Below, piece by piece: positions 35,171 through 48,690 of a DNA stretch of 64,000 nucleotides (position 1 is its first letter; the number at the start of each line of letters is the position of its first letter). The notes beneath the pieces are model-generated. The model saw only the letters and a list, made by a program, of their open reading frames with translations. It was not told where the DNA came from and did no database searches. This DNA is from Atrina japonica (taxonomy: Eukaryota > Mollusca > Bivalvia > Pterioida > Pinnidae): the NCBI GenBank assembly GCA_030159075.1, contig BROG01000003.1, positions 1,435,501 through 1,499,500 of the forward strand. Direction: 5' to 3'. The position numbers and the translations under genes were made by a program.

Positions 35171-36043
35171 TTTAACTGAAGTCAATGGTTCAGAATACGC
35201 ATGTGAAATATGTTTGAACAGTTTTAGAAATAGCTGCTTTTTCCGCTTTCAATATGCATTATCGGCCTCAGATACATTGACAATACACAATTTGAAATAA
35301 TTGAATCAAGTATTCATATGATAATTAAAACCCAACTTTTTTTCTGAACATTGCTCTATGTCGATGTATATACACGCGCTGTCATGTCGATTTCTTAAAT
35401 AATTCTTATCTTTGTATAATAAAACATTTGATTTAGTATTGACATAACATACATTAGTAAAACACATTACAAGAGAAAATCTTTATATTACTTAGTTATG
35501 TGATTAATATGTAAATTAACGATCGAATTGTGACAATTGGCAAACGATTTATTGCTTTATCCACGAACGAAATGTCTCCTAAATTTCAAATATATTCGCA
35601 ATTTCATCCGTTGTGTGTTTACATTGTGTCAGTGGGGAAATATTTATTACCTGTTTTTAATTGACTGGATGCAATTCTTGTCGCTTCATTTAAAAATGAA
35701 TAGTTCTGAATATACGTTTCCGTTGTATTAATTAGTCTATTGTGTATACTTTGTTCTTTAATGATAACCATTTGTTCTTCAAAACAGTGGTCCATATAGA
35801 CAACATGACTGCTAGGTGAGATGCAATTAAGATAAGATATCTAAATACCATGTTGTCATATAGAATTTCACTAAGTTGTTTGTAAATATTAATCTGTGTT
35901 CATCTATACTTAAGTATATATTGTATTGAAATAGACAAAATGTCAATCATTAATCTACTCTTCACAATATGCAATACATTTGCTAAAATCCATAATCAAG
36001 TTTCTTCATATACCGTGATAATTGAATCTATTTGAAAACAATG

Positions 36044-36045
<2 letters not shown>

Positions 36046-36113
<68 letters not shown>
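36046..36113 (+). repeat. (CT)n microsatellite
   Basis: About 34 uninterrupted dinucleotides. Confidence 0.95.
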
Positions 36114-36115
<2 letters not shown>

Positions 36116-36595
36116 AATGAGCAATTACGTAGTTTCTTGAAATACCATAATAAGTGAATATATCAAGAATACCCTAATATAGGCGAGAGTCGCTACTTGA
36201 ATCCGGGAAAAAGATATCTCAACATGTACATGTATTGATTTTATTTGGCTTACAACAAATGGGCTAGATTATTTTGATATAGATTTTATTTGACATATCC
36301 TACTTTATGTCTAATCTCCTCGTCATTTTTCTATTATATTGATGTGAATGTCCACAATGATGTCTTTATCTAGCCATTAAAATTCGCTTTTGTCTTTCTT
36401 ATTAACTTTATCAATATGTATCATGCTTCTGGGTAATAAAAACATGCCAGAGAAAATACAATAAAATCAATTCACTGTCAAGGCCTAATTAAAATAATAA
36501 CGGCGTAAATCACGCGCTTTGGGACGTTATTACAACTTTTACATGTCAACAGGGAATTGTACAGCGCAGTGAGAGTTAAAGATATTTTATCACAT

Positions 36596-36781
36596 TTACA
36601 AAAATAACAAAGCTGGGGTTCGAACTCTGGACCTACGCACCAACCGCCTGGCTCAAATGCTCGACACTCTAACCACTCGGCCATCTACGCATTCACAGCG
36701 TATAGAAAGGTTAGGGCATCGAGCAAGGAAGCCAGGCGGTTGGTGCCGTAGGTCGAGAGCATGATGAGTCCGTAGGTGCCG
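36596..36781. repeat. two tRNA-like sequences head to head
   Basis: Reverse strand 36690-36596 has A box atggccgagtggttagagtg and B box gagttcgaacccc. 36708-36781 repeats ggttagggcatcgagc and gccaggcggttggtgc on the plus strand without the B box. More likely a SINE/tRNA pseudogene pair than a functional tRNA, since no proper anticodon arm could be folded. Confidence 0.55.
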
Positions 36782-36875
36782 TGTTATAATTTTTGTATTT
36801 GTGCTTTATGTATGATTTATTTACGCATTACGATCCAAGGTCCATAGTAAATATTCAATGTCGCAGAGATATTTT

Positions 36876-36998
<123 letters not shown>

Positions 36999-37789
36999 GA
37001 TTTAAAAATAGAGAATCCAATAACTTATCGTACTGTTCAATGTGAATTAAAGACTGTTTACAGGTAAATAACCTCAAATTTGCCTTACAGTTACGGGTCA
37101 CTTCTATTACACTAATTTGATTTAATAAGTATCATTTATGAGCTTTAAAAAGAAAGATAGAAATGTATACCGCAAATTACTTCGAAATATATGCAATATT
37201 GTCGCGCCATTATCCCTAAAGGTCTACCTCGCTACACGAATATAAATGTTATGTTAATTTTGTCTAACAATACTCCAGAATCAAATTGTATAAAATCAAC
37301 TATTTTGTGACATCTCTTTGGCTGTTTAGCTATCAGTATAAAATGCATTCAAATCAAGAACAAATTTGCTAACATTGACATGAAAGTAATCTGATTGTTT
37401 ATGTTTAGCACAGTGTTCAAAACGTCACGTAGACGAAATGTTACAGCGTGTTGTTGTACATTGTGGTTTTAGATGAACAAATCTACAATCAATCCCAAAC
37501 ATGATGTATCACGTGAAATATTGATATATCTGAAATTCAATATTTTGAATTTGTTGGCACAATACAATTGATAAATTACTAATTGATCATGTACTTTGTA
37601 TCTGCATGGGTTTTTAAGTTTTAAAAAGTTAACGTTCACAAGATACATTGTTTTCATACACGATATGTACACAGATGAAATTGACATTGTGCAATTTTCT
37701 CTGATAAAACTGGAATTTATAATTCTAAGCACGGAATTCTCAGGAAACAGAATAAAAATGAAGTACCAATGGATAATCGAAACTCAAAT

Positions 37790-37935
37790 CCATTAAAATA
37801 CGACAAATTAGATATGTAATGGTCTCAATATGAAGAACAATTGGGAATCCCAAACGGGATAGGACCAGGTGTCCGGAAAAAGTAAGGACCCCTGCCAGCA
37901 CGCAACACCCATCGCAAATGTCCCGCAGAAACCTC
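37790..37935 (+). repeat. dispersed repeat (GAGVRKESASPVQS-type)
   Basis: Contains aatccattaaaatacgacaa and ggaccaggtgtccggaaa, as in 24040-24185 (reverse) and 43665-43905. Confidence 0.6.
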
Positions 37936-38149
37936 TCGAGTTTTGTGCTCAAAAATACGTGTTCAACTTATGACATTTTGGTAGAAATAATGCTGTAATG
38001 TTTTTACAGAATTAAATATACCAGAAATATTTATAACATGTGCAATGAATCTTATATTACATAATTAAATAAAAATTTCACACCATGGAATCAACATAAT
38101 TTTTTTAAAAATTATGTCAATTTTAGAAATTGAAAATAACATGGGTTGC

Positions 38150-38345
38150 GAGGATTCGGTCCTCACGTATTTCATTTGGACTTGACTGTGGACTCACGGC
38201 GGGTGTGACCGGCCGACAGGGAGATGCTTACTCCTCCATGGCACCTGTTCCCACCTCTTGGTTTCCAGAGGTCCGTGTTTGTCCATTTTTGCAAGATTTT
38301 TATCTGTGTCCTGGACGGATCCTAAAGATTTATACTTTGGTATCT
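38150..38345 (+). repeat. LTPPWHLI-type dispersed repeat
   Basis: Reads DCGLTAGVTGRQG in one frame, then ctccatggcacctgttccc, gaggtccgtgtttg and gatttatactttggtatctg. Related to 26000-26135, 29060-29195, 42330-42410, 49064-49392 and 59610-59690. Confidence 0.65.
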
Positions 38346-38391
38346 GAGATGTTTTATAGTTGCATAATTTCTCAAGTTACAAAATGCTATA

Positions 38392-38608
38392 TTAAAGGAG
38401 CATTAGCTGTGTTTTCCAAAATAAAATATTTCGGTTTCTTTATACTATTTACATTGATGTACAGAATGAAATAAGAGATACACACAGGCATAAAAATTCT
38501 TATATTCCTATATATTTTGTGAAAATTGCTCGAGAAATCCAGATTTGGTTTAAATCTAAGTTAAAAAAGAAAACAAATTTTTTTTAGATAAAAACCGCAG
38601 CTAATGTA
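38392..38608. repeat. TTAAAGGG element, short copy
   Basis: Left end ttaaaggagcattagctgtg, right end ccgcagctaatgtaca. Internal gatgtacagaatgaaataag matches other copies. Confidence 0.65.
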
Positions 38609-39039
38609 CATACGTTTGTACTTTAATGGTAATATCTAATGCGTGCATGTATTTTAAATGACATATATCAAACAGGTTTCCTGTTCTTTGTTAAGAACCC
38701 ACTTAATTAACGATACTTCTACAAAGCTGATTTCTTGGTTCAAATCAATATAACTAACAGCAGGTTTTAGTAAATTAAGTTTCAAACAATATCAACACTC
38801 TTTAAGGTTGATGTATTATTATTAATGAGATATCGGATTTATCATAAAATACGCCAATCAGTTTCTTGATAGAAAAACGCTAAATAGACATCCATAACAA
38901 TTGGCATTAAGTTAAACACTGTATGTTCAATATAAAAATCGTCACTCATTTCAGGGAAATCGTTCCACTTTCATGCAACGCAATTGATATAAGATGCCTA
39001 TGCTACCATAAAAAGTCATTAAGATATTCATGTTACATT

Positions 39040-39235
39040 GGGTACTCTTAGACGGAATTAGCAACACATTTAGATTTATTATTTGGCCTTGTATGATACC
39101 ACTTTTTCTTTCGGGTGTATATACATAAAAACACAAAAACCATCAAATTCGATCTCAACTGATGAAGTCTTATTGACAAAAACGATCGTCTTGAGCATTT
39201 GTTTTGGCTCCATTTGTCAAAGTATATTAATAATA
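39040..39235 (+). repeat. GATCGTCTTGAGCATTTG dispersed family
   Basis: Carries ttggccttgtatgataccac, gatgaagtcttattgac and aacgatcgtcttgagcattt. Confidence 0.7.
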
Positions 39236-39369
39236 GTTATTTTCCTTGATGAAAATAACTGAATAATGGTCCCAAAGAGACTTTAATATTGTTTCGTTAT
39301 ATGTCTCTTTTAATTTGTTTGATGTTTGTATGGATAGCACCGTTAAAATTTTCAGCTCCTCTAAAGCGT

Positions 39370-39550
39370 GGATAGTTATCTTTATACAGTGGTTACTCGG
39401 ATTTGGGAATATATTTAGGTTTATCATTATGGACTTGTATTTTACCACTCTCTGTATCGGAACTCTACATCTATTTTGAATTCGAGTTCAATTGATGAAG
39501 TTTTATTGGCAGAAACTATCGTTTTGAGTATTTGATTTGATATTTTGCTT
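39370..39550 (+). repeat. GATCGTCTTGAGCATTTG dispersed family
   Basis: Second, more diverged copy: gttcaattgatgaagtttta, ggcagaaactatcgttttga. Confidence 0.65.
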
Positions 39551-39572
39551 TAGCAAAACTATAACTTGGGTA

Positions 39573-39662
39573 TCAACCCTTTCAACCCTACAGACCACAA
39601 TAGACTGGTCTAAACAATATAATAGAGCATTTCATTTAGATATTCAGGGGTGAAAGGGTTAA
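39573..39662 (+). repeat. TTAA mini-element
   Basis: Very like the 35048 copy: caaccctttcaaccctacag, then gaccacaatagactggtc, ending aggggtgaaagggttaa. Confidence 0.8.
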
Positions 39663-39784
39663 GTTTATAATATCTCAACGAAAACCGACAAGGTGATCTT
39701 TGACAGGCTCTGATGTTTAGAATTAACTTTATTTTTCCGAAAACTAATGTGTTTTGTTATTATCTGATGAGTTTCAATTAGTGT

Positions 39785-39979
39785 ATACCTGGAAACAGGT
39801 CTAGATCTCATTTGAGAACGATTAGAATTCCCCTTTTAAATTCGCCCTATATCACCATAGTGTTATGGACGTCATGTATATCCGTGCTTCAATTGTTAAG
39901 CTTGAAAATCTCGCTTTCACTTCAAATTGGCGAAAAAGTGAAAATTAAACGGAAGCGAACATTTCTAGATATATACTTC
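39785..39979. repeat. TACTGTA/TTTTCGCCC element, diverged
   Basis: Starts tatacctggaaac, ends gcgaacatttctagatatat. Contains aattcgccctatatcacca. Confidence 0.55.
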
Positions 39980-40106
39980 GACTTGAAGCCATATACTTAA
40001 CAAAGACGCTAATAAATCGACATTTTGCAATATGTGTATGTTTATTTTTATTTAGTTTATAAAAATAACTCAAAATGTGATTTTATCGGAAATGCAATTA
40101 TTAAAA

Positions 40107-40333
40107 TACTAGAAAATTTTCGACCCTGGTCATTTTCACCCTTTTACAACAGAAAACATATTCACTTCGTCTTCAATTCGTCCTAAATCACCACAGTCTC
40201 ATTGATGTCATTTATATCCGTGCTTCAATTATTTGGCTTGTAAATTTCGCTTTAATTTTAAATTCGCCCCAGTTTCAACTTAGGACGAAAATAGTTAAAT
40301 TTAACAGGGAGCGAAAATTTTTAGCTGTACAGT
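40107..40333. repeat. TACTGTA/TTTTCGCCC element
   Basis: Ends actagaaaattttcgaccct and agcgaaaatttttagctgta then cagt are inverted. Internal cgtcctaaatcaccaca matches 39785-39979. Confidence 0.7.
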
Positions 40334-40439
40334 AATGCAGTGAGTGGTATTTGTCTGTACATAGAGACATTTTGTGAAAGAAAATTGATACTGATAATTG
40401 AAAACTGATAGCACCATTTAAAATTCTAAATTTTTCTAA

Positions 40440-40600
40440 AGCTAAGATTTACAATGGTTACTCTTTGGCGGATTTTGGCTATACGTTGGATTTATTGCTT
40501 TGCTTTGTCTGATACCACTTTCTCTTTAGATAATCTGTTTAAAATTGGAGCTCAACTGATGAAGTCTAATTAACATAAACGATCGTCTTGGGCATTATAA
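40440..40600 (+). repeat. GATCGTCTTGAGCATTTG dispersed family
   Basis: Carries gataccactttctctttaga, ctcaactgatgaagtctaat and acgatcgtcttgggcatt. Confidence 0.65.
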
Positions 40601-40919
40601 CTTTGGTATTATGTTTATAATATATATACAGAAGAGCAAAACTGAATTGAATTATGTGAATGAGAATTTTCTAGTTATTTAACAGAACAAAGTTTATCTT
40701 ATGTCTGGACATACATTTAGATTTGAAAATTTACTGTGATGGAAAATTAAAAGGAAATAATGCATCATTCTATTGCATCTCATAATTTTTGTATGATCTA
40801 TGATCTAGATCTCATTTGAGAACGATTAGAATTCCAAACGTAATTAATAAAAATAGATGAAAATGCATGTGTAATGAATATTTTATTAACAGAAGTATAG
40901 ATATAACCAAAACTTAACT

Positions 40920-41100
40920 AGAGTAAGCGGAACGAGTAGCTCGGTTGTAGAGCGCCAGATATTCAACCTAAGGTCCCTGGTTCGATCCCAGTCATTTAAG
41001 ATTTTCAGAAGTTAGAGTTCATCTCCTGTCCGCACAGCACTATGCCTAGATAGTGGATAAATGGTCTAGATAGTGGATAAATGGTCTAGGATTTGCAGTT
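40920..41100 (+). repeat. tRNA-derived SINE or tRNA pseudogene
   Basis: A box tagctcggttgtagagcg and B box ctggttcgatcccag are good, but the anticodon arm does not pair. A non-tRNA body follows with a short direct repeat (tagtggataaatggtc, twice). Not called as a functional tRNA. Confidence 0.6.
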
Positions 41101-41581
41101 AGATTAAATTCGTCAGATTTTATAAGTGTAGTTCACTTAAAAGCAAGGACATAAGCACACACACTAAACATGTCTCCCTGTCTCACGGGGATTAGTGACA
41201 AGGGCTTCAAGTAAGGGCAAAGCAAGCAGCAAGCAATTAGAGTACGAAATATAGAGTCAGTGAAAATGTTGTTGTCACCAAAGAGGGGGACTTTAATTTT
41301 GTAAATAACACGATAAATATGATAAAATAATTTGGTTCGTTCTAGTTTGAATTTCTAGAGTTACAGCCCAATTCAAATGATGATGGCTAGGTGATTTTAA
41401 ACTATTGAAATCGAGGTAAACGTATATCGATAGTAAAACAAAAGTTATTTTCCTGGTCACGGTTGTTAAATCCCAGTTAAATATGTACATTCCGACGACG
41501 AGTATAGACTTGGAATATGGGAAAACATGTTGATTATAAAATTGTATAATTGTATATAATAAATGTTAATTATGACCTACT

Positions 41582-41672
41582 TTAACTCATCAAACCCTGA
41601 AAAACAATGGACTCTTCATTAAATCAATGACTTTTACCACTCCAAATGTGTCTCTAGGGTTGAATGAGTTAA
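41582..41672 (-). repeat. TTAA-flanked mini-element, reverse orientation
   Basis: TTAA on both sides; ends actcatcaaaccctg and agggttgaatgag; core ggactcttcattaaatcaat is the complement of the 3520 copy. Confidence 0.75.
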
Positions 41673-41689
41673 GGTATTGGACGAAATCC

Positions 41690-43050
41690 TAATGCTTATC
41701 CTTTAGATAGAGCACGTAAACAGGTGCCGTAGACCATAAGGCTAGAAAAAAGGTCAAATGTAGGTAAGATCAGGTACTTATAAAACACCTGTAAATATGC
41801 TTTATAAGAAACGTAAGAGATTGAGGATGATCTCCCTGTACTACCTGCCATAAAATATTGCTCTTGTGATCAAAATATAGAATTTTTAAACCCCGGTTTT
41901 TTGCGAGTTGAAACTAATTTTAGAATCATTTCGATGTTTTGTATGGATTGATATTCATTGTGTTTTTATTATTATTTATATAATAACATTTTTTTATTTA
42001 TCTATTTTTTATTATTATTTTATTTTATTTATTTCTTTTTTGTATAACATCAATATACCATCAATTCCATTAGGCATGGGGTAATTCATTGACAGTATTA
42101 TAGCATACTATCTAGACTTTATATACATTATATATTGGTTTTCGGGTTATGCGTAAAATATGTTGTGAATGAAAAAAATGAAATTAATTAAAATAGAAAT
42201 CATACTACATTCTTCTTTTCTCTTCGTATATTATTTACATTTCTTTGGTACGACACTGGCTCAGAAATTATTGAATTCCAGTTCCATATACATATATTTG
42301 TATTTTTTTTTCTAAAAAAAATAGACTTACTATACACTATCGTCTATGACACCTGATCACACTTCTGGATGATTTTCAGATGTCCATGATTGACATTTAC
42401 TTTGCTTATTTGTTGTTTATCTTTTGTTTTCCTTTTTACACTTTTTACTTCAATTATTTTTATATTAAACCTAACAGACAGATAACAAACATCAACAACA
42501 ACAGCAAATCAGTTGTACGTGCAAATAGTACATTTGTATATATGATGCAGAATTAAATTTGGTCTAGTTTATGGCTCTATATCCTAGTGTGAACCAAAGC
42601 CACGTACACTATTAAATTACGTTTTCCGCACTGTTGCCGTTGCATGAAACTTTGTGTAGTAAGGCTAAAACGAAAAAAACATAAAGTTTCAAAAAAATCC
42701 TATCAAAAACCAATCTTTGGTATTACATGTACCAAAAGGCATCACGCAACGCCAATAACTGTTTTCATTTTGAACAATGCATTTCAAATAGTCAATATCA
42801 TTTTCGGAGTTTTTTTTTATTCTATCCCCTAAGACGCTAAATATCTGTATGAAAAAATGCATTATTTTCATCCTAAATAGATTTAAATGACTTGAACTTT
42901 CTAAGTACATCTCTTTCATTTTGGAAATGTATTTAGCTGTTCTCATTATATGGAATTTAATAATATGAGCCTAACTATATTTGGATAACGTATATGCTCA
43001 TTGATCTTCCTTGATGATTATGCACACCTTTCTTGTCTCGTCGGTGTTTT
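41690..43050. other. AT-rich intergenic stretch
   Basis: No gene or repeat recognised apart from a short LTPPWHLI-type fragment at 42330-42410 (cacctgatcacacttctgga). T-rich around 41970-42050. Confidence 0.4.
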
Positions 43051-43051
43051 C

Positions 43052-43055
<4 letters not shown>

Positions 43056-43125
<70 letters not shown>
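43056..43125. repeat. (AT)n microsatellite
   Basis: About 35 dinucleotides. Confidence 0.95.
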
Positions 43126-43132
<7 letters not shown>

Positions 43133-43664
43133 TTATACATTATTTGTGGGCTTTCTATCTGGTTCTGTAAATGTACAAACAATTCCTTCGGTGTATAACT
43201 ACATATTACTCTAATGCATAAACAGTCCACAACGGTGTTATTGTGCATGTACAATCTACTCATGTTCTGCACAAAGATGTATACCCCACTTAGTTTATTG
43301 CCAAATTCACTTATTTGTATTGCGTTTATAACAGTGATGATATATTATTTATTTTGACAAGATTTTGAGGGAAAACACGACTCTTGAACAAGTTTGCTCG
43401 AGCATTAGCTATATATTATATTTTGTGAAAAAGTACACACCTTGCTAAAGTTTTGCCGCCATTATTTCATCATCAGTCCTTGTGTTCTTTTAAAAACGAA
43501 ATGGTGTATTGCTCATCGAAAATATTTACAAGATAAATATGGAAATAAACATTCTTATTTATAATTCATCATTCATCTTCTATTAAAATAGTACATGATT
43601 GAAATTGGTGATTTGTAGATAGAATAACGGCGTTAACTCTAACAAAGTAAACAGAAAAAGTACC

Positions 43665-43905
43665 AATGCATGTTCAAAAGTCCATAAGAATACGACAAAT
43701 CGGATATGATAATAGTTTCAACATGAAGAACATTAATTCTTTATTGCGAATCAAAACGGGATGGGACCAGGTGTCCAGAAAGAAGTCAGCGTCCCCTGGA
43801 AGCAATTTACACCCGTGGCATATGTTCCATGGAAACTGTTCGGAAAACAAGTTAAGCTCGGTGAAAAGGTCGTCTGTTAGTTTTAGATCTGATTGGCGGA
43901 AGGGG
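43665..43905 (+). repeat. dispersed repeat (GAGVRKESASPVQS-type)
   Basis: Contains tccataagaatacgacaaat, caacatgaagaaca and gggaccaggtgtccagaaag; longest copy of the family. Confidence 0.6.
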
Positions 43906-44358
43906 GTCACTGTATAAAGTTGTGCGCCAGAATACTATCTAACATTCTTGAGAGGGGGAACATCATATTGTTTAACAAGATCCCCGTATCGACCATAAAA
44001 CTTCCTTTTAGTTAGTGGAAGTAAAACAGTTCTAGCGTTCAACAACTTTTTCCCATGTGAGTATATAATTGGCGAGTCGTTTGGCACTCAGAATAAAACA
44101 CCCATAAGGTGAGCTTGCCCTAGCATAACATATAAGATGTCAAATGAACACGCCATCGGCTCTATTGTCTGTATGTTTTCTATCCGATCAGTCCCTGTAA
44201 CTAGGTTTAGCATTGAGTTTGTACAAATATACTTTTTTCACCGTTTTTTGTTTGTTAGTTTTTTATATTGATCCTGGCAGAGTAATTATATCAAATGATC
44301 GCTTTACAACAATCAGCATTTACAGATATTCTGTACTTTACCTTTATGCTATACATAC

Positions 44359-44360
<2 letters not shown>

Positions 44361-44402
<42 letters not shown>

Positions 44403-44434
44403 TGCGCGCGCGCGTGTGTGTGTGTGTGTGTGTG
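44361..44434 (+). repeat. (TG)n microsatellite with a (GC)n core
   Basis: tg runs flank gcgcgcgcgcg, an alternating purine-pyrimidine tract prone to Z-DNA. Confidence 0.95.
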
Positions 44435-44959
44435 AACTAACGCCATTTCCCACAGCTTCTATATTACATGAACTTTTTGAAAAATAATTTGCACGACTCT
44501 TATATTTTATGAAATATTGTAAAGTTTTGCACATTTATCTGGAAGTATATGAAATAATTTCTTTCTAAAATGGTTTGAAATGTGTCGATTTTTTAATGAC
44601 AGCTACAAGTACATGTACAGTCATGGGACATAAATATTCACCACTTATCGTATTCTCTTCTTTGTTTTATATGAAACGAACAATTTTTAAATGCCCACAG
44701 AATCCATTAATTTGTATATTTAAGTGACTTATTTTATCAGTTTAGATCCAAACATCGGTACTCTGAATATACATAAACACTTTCCATACATAAATATATA
44801 TTTCACTCGACAAGAGTTACATACATCACTCAGGCAACTAACAAGAGAGAACCATGAATGCATGTATTTTGTGTCATTCTTTTTCACTTGTATATAAAAT
44901 TGAATATGCCAAGTTGAATAATATTGTGATCTTTAAATATTATAAATATATTACCCACG

Positions 44960-45010
44960 TTATAAGGCTCAAGACGATCGTTTTTGTCAATTAGACTTCA
45001 CCAGTAAATT
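44960..45010 (-). repeat. GATCGTCTTGAGCATTTG family fragment
   Basis: Reverse orientation: aaggctcaagacgatcgttt, then gtcaattagacttcacc. It sits about 100 bp left of the TTAAAGGG element. Confidence 0.6.
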
Positions 45011-45108
45011 AAATATGCACATATATTACACTCATGTAAACTAACAACGGGGGAAAACTTCACCATTTACAATTACATCAAACTGACAATTCTATATACC
45101 GATGATCC

Positions 45109-45541
<433 letters not shown>

Positions 45542-46095
45542 ACAAGATATTTCATAATGATTTCAAAAGATCATTATTTTCCGAATTAAATCAAACCAAA
45601 AGAATATCGAATGCATTTGAAGAAGATTCGAAAATAAGTTCAATTCGCTAAATATTTAAGTAAATTTATTAATTTTTATACTTAGTTGTGGAATATTGAC
45701 TAGCATTATGTGAACATTTTACGTACTATACTTAATATGCAAAACCTTAAGAAGTCAATCACAATTTCATGTTAGGATATTCATTCCACAATTCTAGGAT
45801 TAAATATTGGACGATCTATGAATATCAAATCTTCATTTTATTAACGATCCCAATGAAATCAAGATGTATCAGCGTTTTTAACAAGATAAAGATATGTCAT
45901 ATATCCCTGCACACATGTTGGGACGACTGACTGTGTTACCTTGTAAGTGATGGTGATACGACACAACGCATACTATTAACATATATTTCATTCATTACCA
46001 AAATTGTACTCTCTATACCACAATGATCAAACATGCCAAAGGGAAACTGATACTTGTCCACTGATCAAAGGACAAAATTTGATTTCTGGTAAGGT

Positions 46096-46360
46096 TATCA
46101 TATTTTATGATAGACAGGTATGTCCCATGTACGGATCTATAGTTTTTAGGGACAGGTATCAATTGGGGGACAAATATTGCACATCAAAGTTGTCGATTAC
46201 TTTACTCTAATCTCCGAGTTAATCTTGGTGACAGATATAAAACATATCAATCGTAAATTTTTATGATTCCTGTACAATTATCATTCACAAATATTTTATT
46301 AATATAAAAAAATAAGTATTTCATCTAAAGAAAACCATTTATATGATATTTCGATCAATT
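46096..46360 (+). repeat. dispersed repeat, copy 2 of 2 (partner 8025-8290)
   Basis: Same block order as the intronic copy: ggtatgtcccatgtac, ccgagttaatcttggtgaca, atcattcacaaat. Confidence 0.75.
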
Positions 46361-46428
46361 GGCTTTTTTCCGGAAACACCAAGATTGCGACAGACAAACC
46401 AAACCGTAGTCAACTCATATATAACATA

Positions 46429-46437
46429 GGCGTCGGA

Positions 46438-46480
<43 letters not shown>

Positions 46481-46609
46481 CTTAGGGGGCAACTTTGCAA
46501 AAAAATAGACATAGGTGTTGAAAATTGGGGCTTAGCCCCCAGACGTTTCTGGCCCGTGTGTGTGTTTTAAGTTGGTTTAGCCCCCCACTTTCAATTTGCT
46601 TCCGACGCC
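46429..46609. repeat. G-rich CGTCGGAA inverted-repeat element with a poly-G tract
   Basis: 181 bp bounded by ggcgtcggaa and ttccgacgcc. A run of about 40 G (46441-46480) and complementary gggggcaact/agccccc stretches lie inside. A second, decayed copy is at 51655-51790. Confidence 0.8.
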
Positions 46610-47394
46610 AATGTATAAAATGGATACGTTAAGTAGTCTTTAAGCATTGCATATAAATTTTGTTATTGAATAAGAAAACAAACCTATAAAGATAATGGGA
46701 ACGGTCTATTTATCTTTTCAACATTCAAAATAAATAAACTTAGTATATAAACAGTGAAAAAAATATCACCAATGCCTTTACCTAAGTCAACATTAACTTC
46801 GCATTTACACAACCAAATATATTTGTATCTAGACACAAGCAAGTTAGAGTCATGCCTTTTCTTATTTTATCAATCTTTCATGAATAGCCCCAACTTTTCT
46901 ATACGCAGTCGAAAGCTGATATTTGCTCTTGAAATTTACAACTGTATTTAAACGTTATTAACCTAAGACAGTGATTCTGTTTGTTGTAAAAGTTTGGTAT
47001 ATTTGCAGAGCACTTGGAAACTACAGAAATCACTTGTAACGGTTTTTTATATACATTACTAAGTGGCTCTGTTAACCTGATAGTATCAATCACCTTAATA
47101 TGTTTTCATAATATATAAACAAAGACGTTATTAATTACGTCAGAATGCCTTATTTCACTTTATAAAGAACCCTGGGTAGTAGTAATAGCTTTCAATGTAC
47201 GTGTTATAATTTTAGTATGCATTGTATATATTATTTATATAAAACACATTGAATCTGGTTACAATTAAGAGATGGAAACCAAAAAATTGCATACAGACAA
47301 AAGGACCCATAGTGACGCTGACGTCATCATAATATGAATAACACTACGTCGTCATTTTACAATCTGGGATGGCGTTGATATGATGCATTAATAT

Positions 47395-47600
47395 TATAAA
47401 CATAATACCAAAGTTGGAATTTTGAAAAACAACAAAACAAAAACCAAAAACAAAAACAAAATAACTAAAACAAACAACGATTGCCAACGCAAATGCTCAA
47501 GACGATCGTTTCCTCAACATTTCATGATATAAGTTCGAATTTTAAATAGATGTAGATTTTCGAAACAGAGAGTGGTATCATACAAGGTAAAAAAATAACC
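47395..47600 (-). repeat. GATCGTCTTGAGCATTTG dispersed family
   Basis: Carries tataaacataataccaaagt, aatgctcaagacgatcgttt, and agagtggtatcatacaaggt. Confidence 0.7.
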
Positions 47601-47837
47601 TAACCAATTTTCTACGGAACTTTCATATTAAACCCGTTAGCTATATGACTCAATATATAGTACTATATATTTGATTTTATCCCTTTGGCTTTCATCAAAT
47701 ACACAAGATAAATGCCTTGCGACTCTATGGCCTATGATTAGTAATAGGCGGATCCAAACCTTGTTTTATGTTTGTTATATCATCTGACATTAAAATGTTT
47801 CCACATCAGTAATTTGGTAATCGGGGCTCACCATGGA

Positions 47838-47981
47838 CACATACACACACACACACATACACGCACGCACGCAAACACGCACTCACACACACACACACGC
47901 ATGCACACACACTCTCACACACACACGCACGCACGCAAACACACACACACACACACACGCACACATGCACACACACAGACG
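47838..47981 (+). repeat. (CA)n-rich microsatellite, interrupted
   Basis: Runs of acac with gcacgc and tctcac interruptions. Confidence 0.95.
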
Positions 47982-48690
47982 AAAAATACAGTCAACCTGG
48001 ATATATTGAAATTGAAGGAGAAATCAATAATTTTTTTCAAGTAAACAAGAGTTTCAAAATAACTGGATCACAATATTGACAATGGAATTAAAATCATTTC
48101 AAATAAAATGATATTTCAATGTAACAGGTCTCGATATAAATTGTTTTTTTTTTGCAGTGGACTGAAATGTCGTCATTTCATTGGGTATAACGAGTCACGT
48201 GACTGTCTGCCACGATTCCAAAGACGGACAGTAGCAAAAAATAGACAGGAAACGGGAATATGTCGCCTCGCCTTCCATGGACATAATCGACCCAACTATG
48301 AACGTGTGCTATTTTTCTCTTGTGAACGAAGGTATACCATACACGTAGAACATGCATCAAACATGACCTAAAATATTGCCAATTACAACTTTGTTTAGTC
48401 AATATTGATAAAATATTCTAGTCAATGGCTAAATTGTCCAATGGCAGCGTGAATCCTATGTATTAGACTGTTTTGCAAACGTAGAATAAGGAATTCCACC
48501 GGGCTTTGCATATTTTGAGATTGGAAAAGAAATGTTTTTTTTATCTGATAATGCAACACATTGATCGAAATATGGTTTATAAGATATTCAACAAGATTTG
48601 GTAGAGCCGTTTGCGTGATATGGGTATATAAAAATTATCCTTTGATTTTATGGCGTCAATTTTTTAAATCAATAATTCAAATCAATCACT

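Noticed and set aside
40920..41000. Functional tRNA gene
   Set aside because: A and B boxes are good, but the anticodon stem does not pair and a SINE-like body follows.
47830..47990. CRISPR-like or regulatory array in the repeated CA region
   Set aside because: Dinucleotide microsatellite with no unique spacers.
47772..48044. His-Thr-rich open frame
   Set aside because: Translation of a (CA)n tract.
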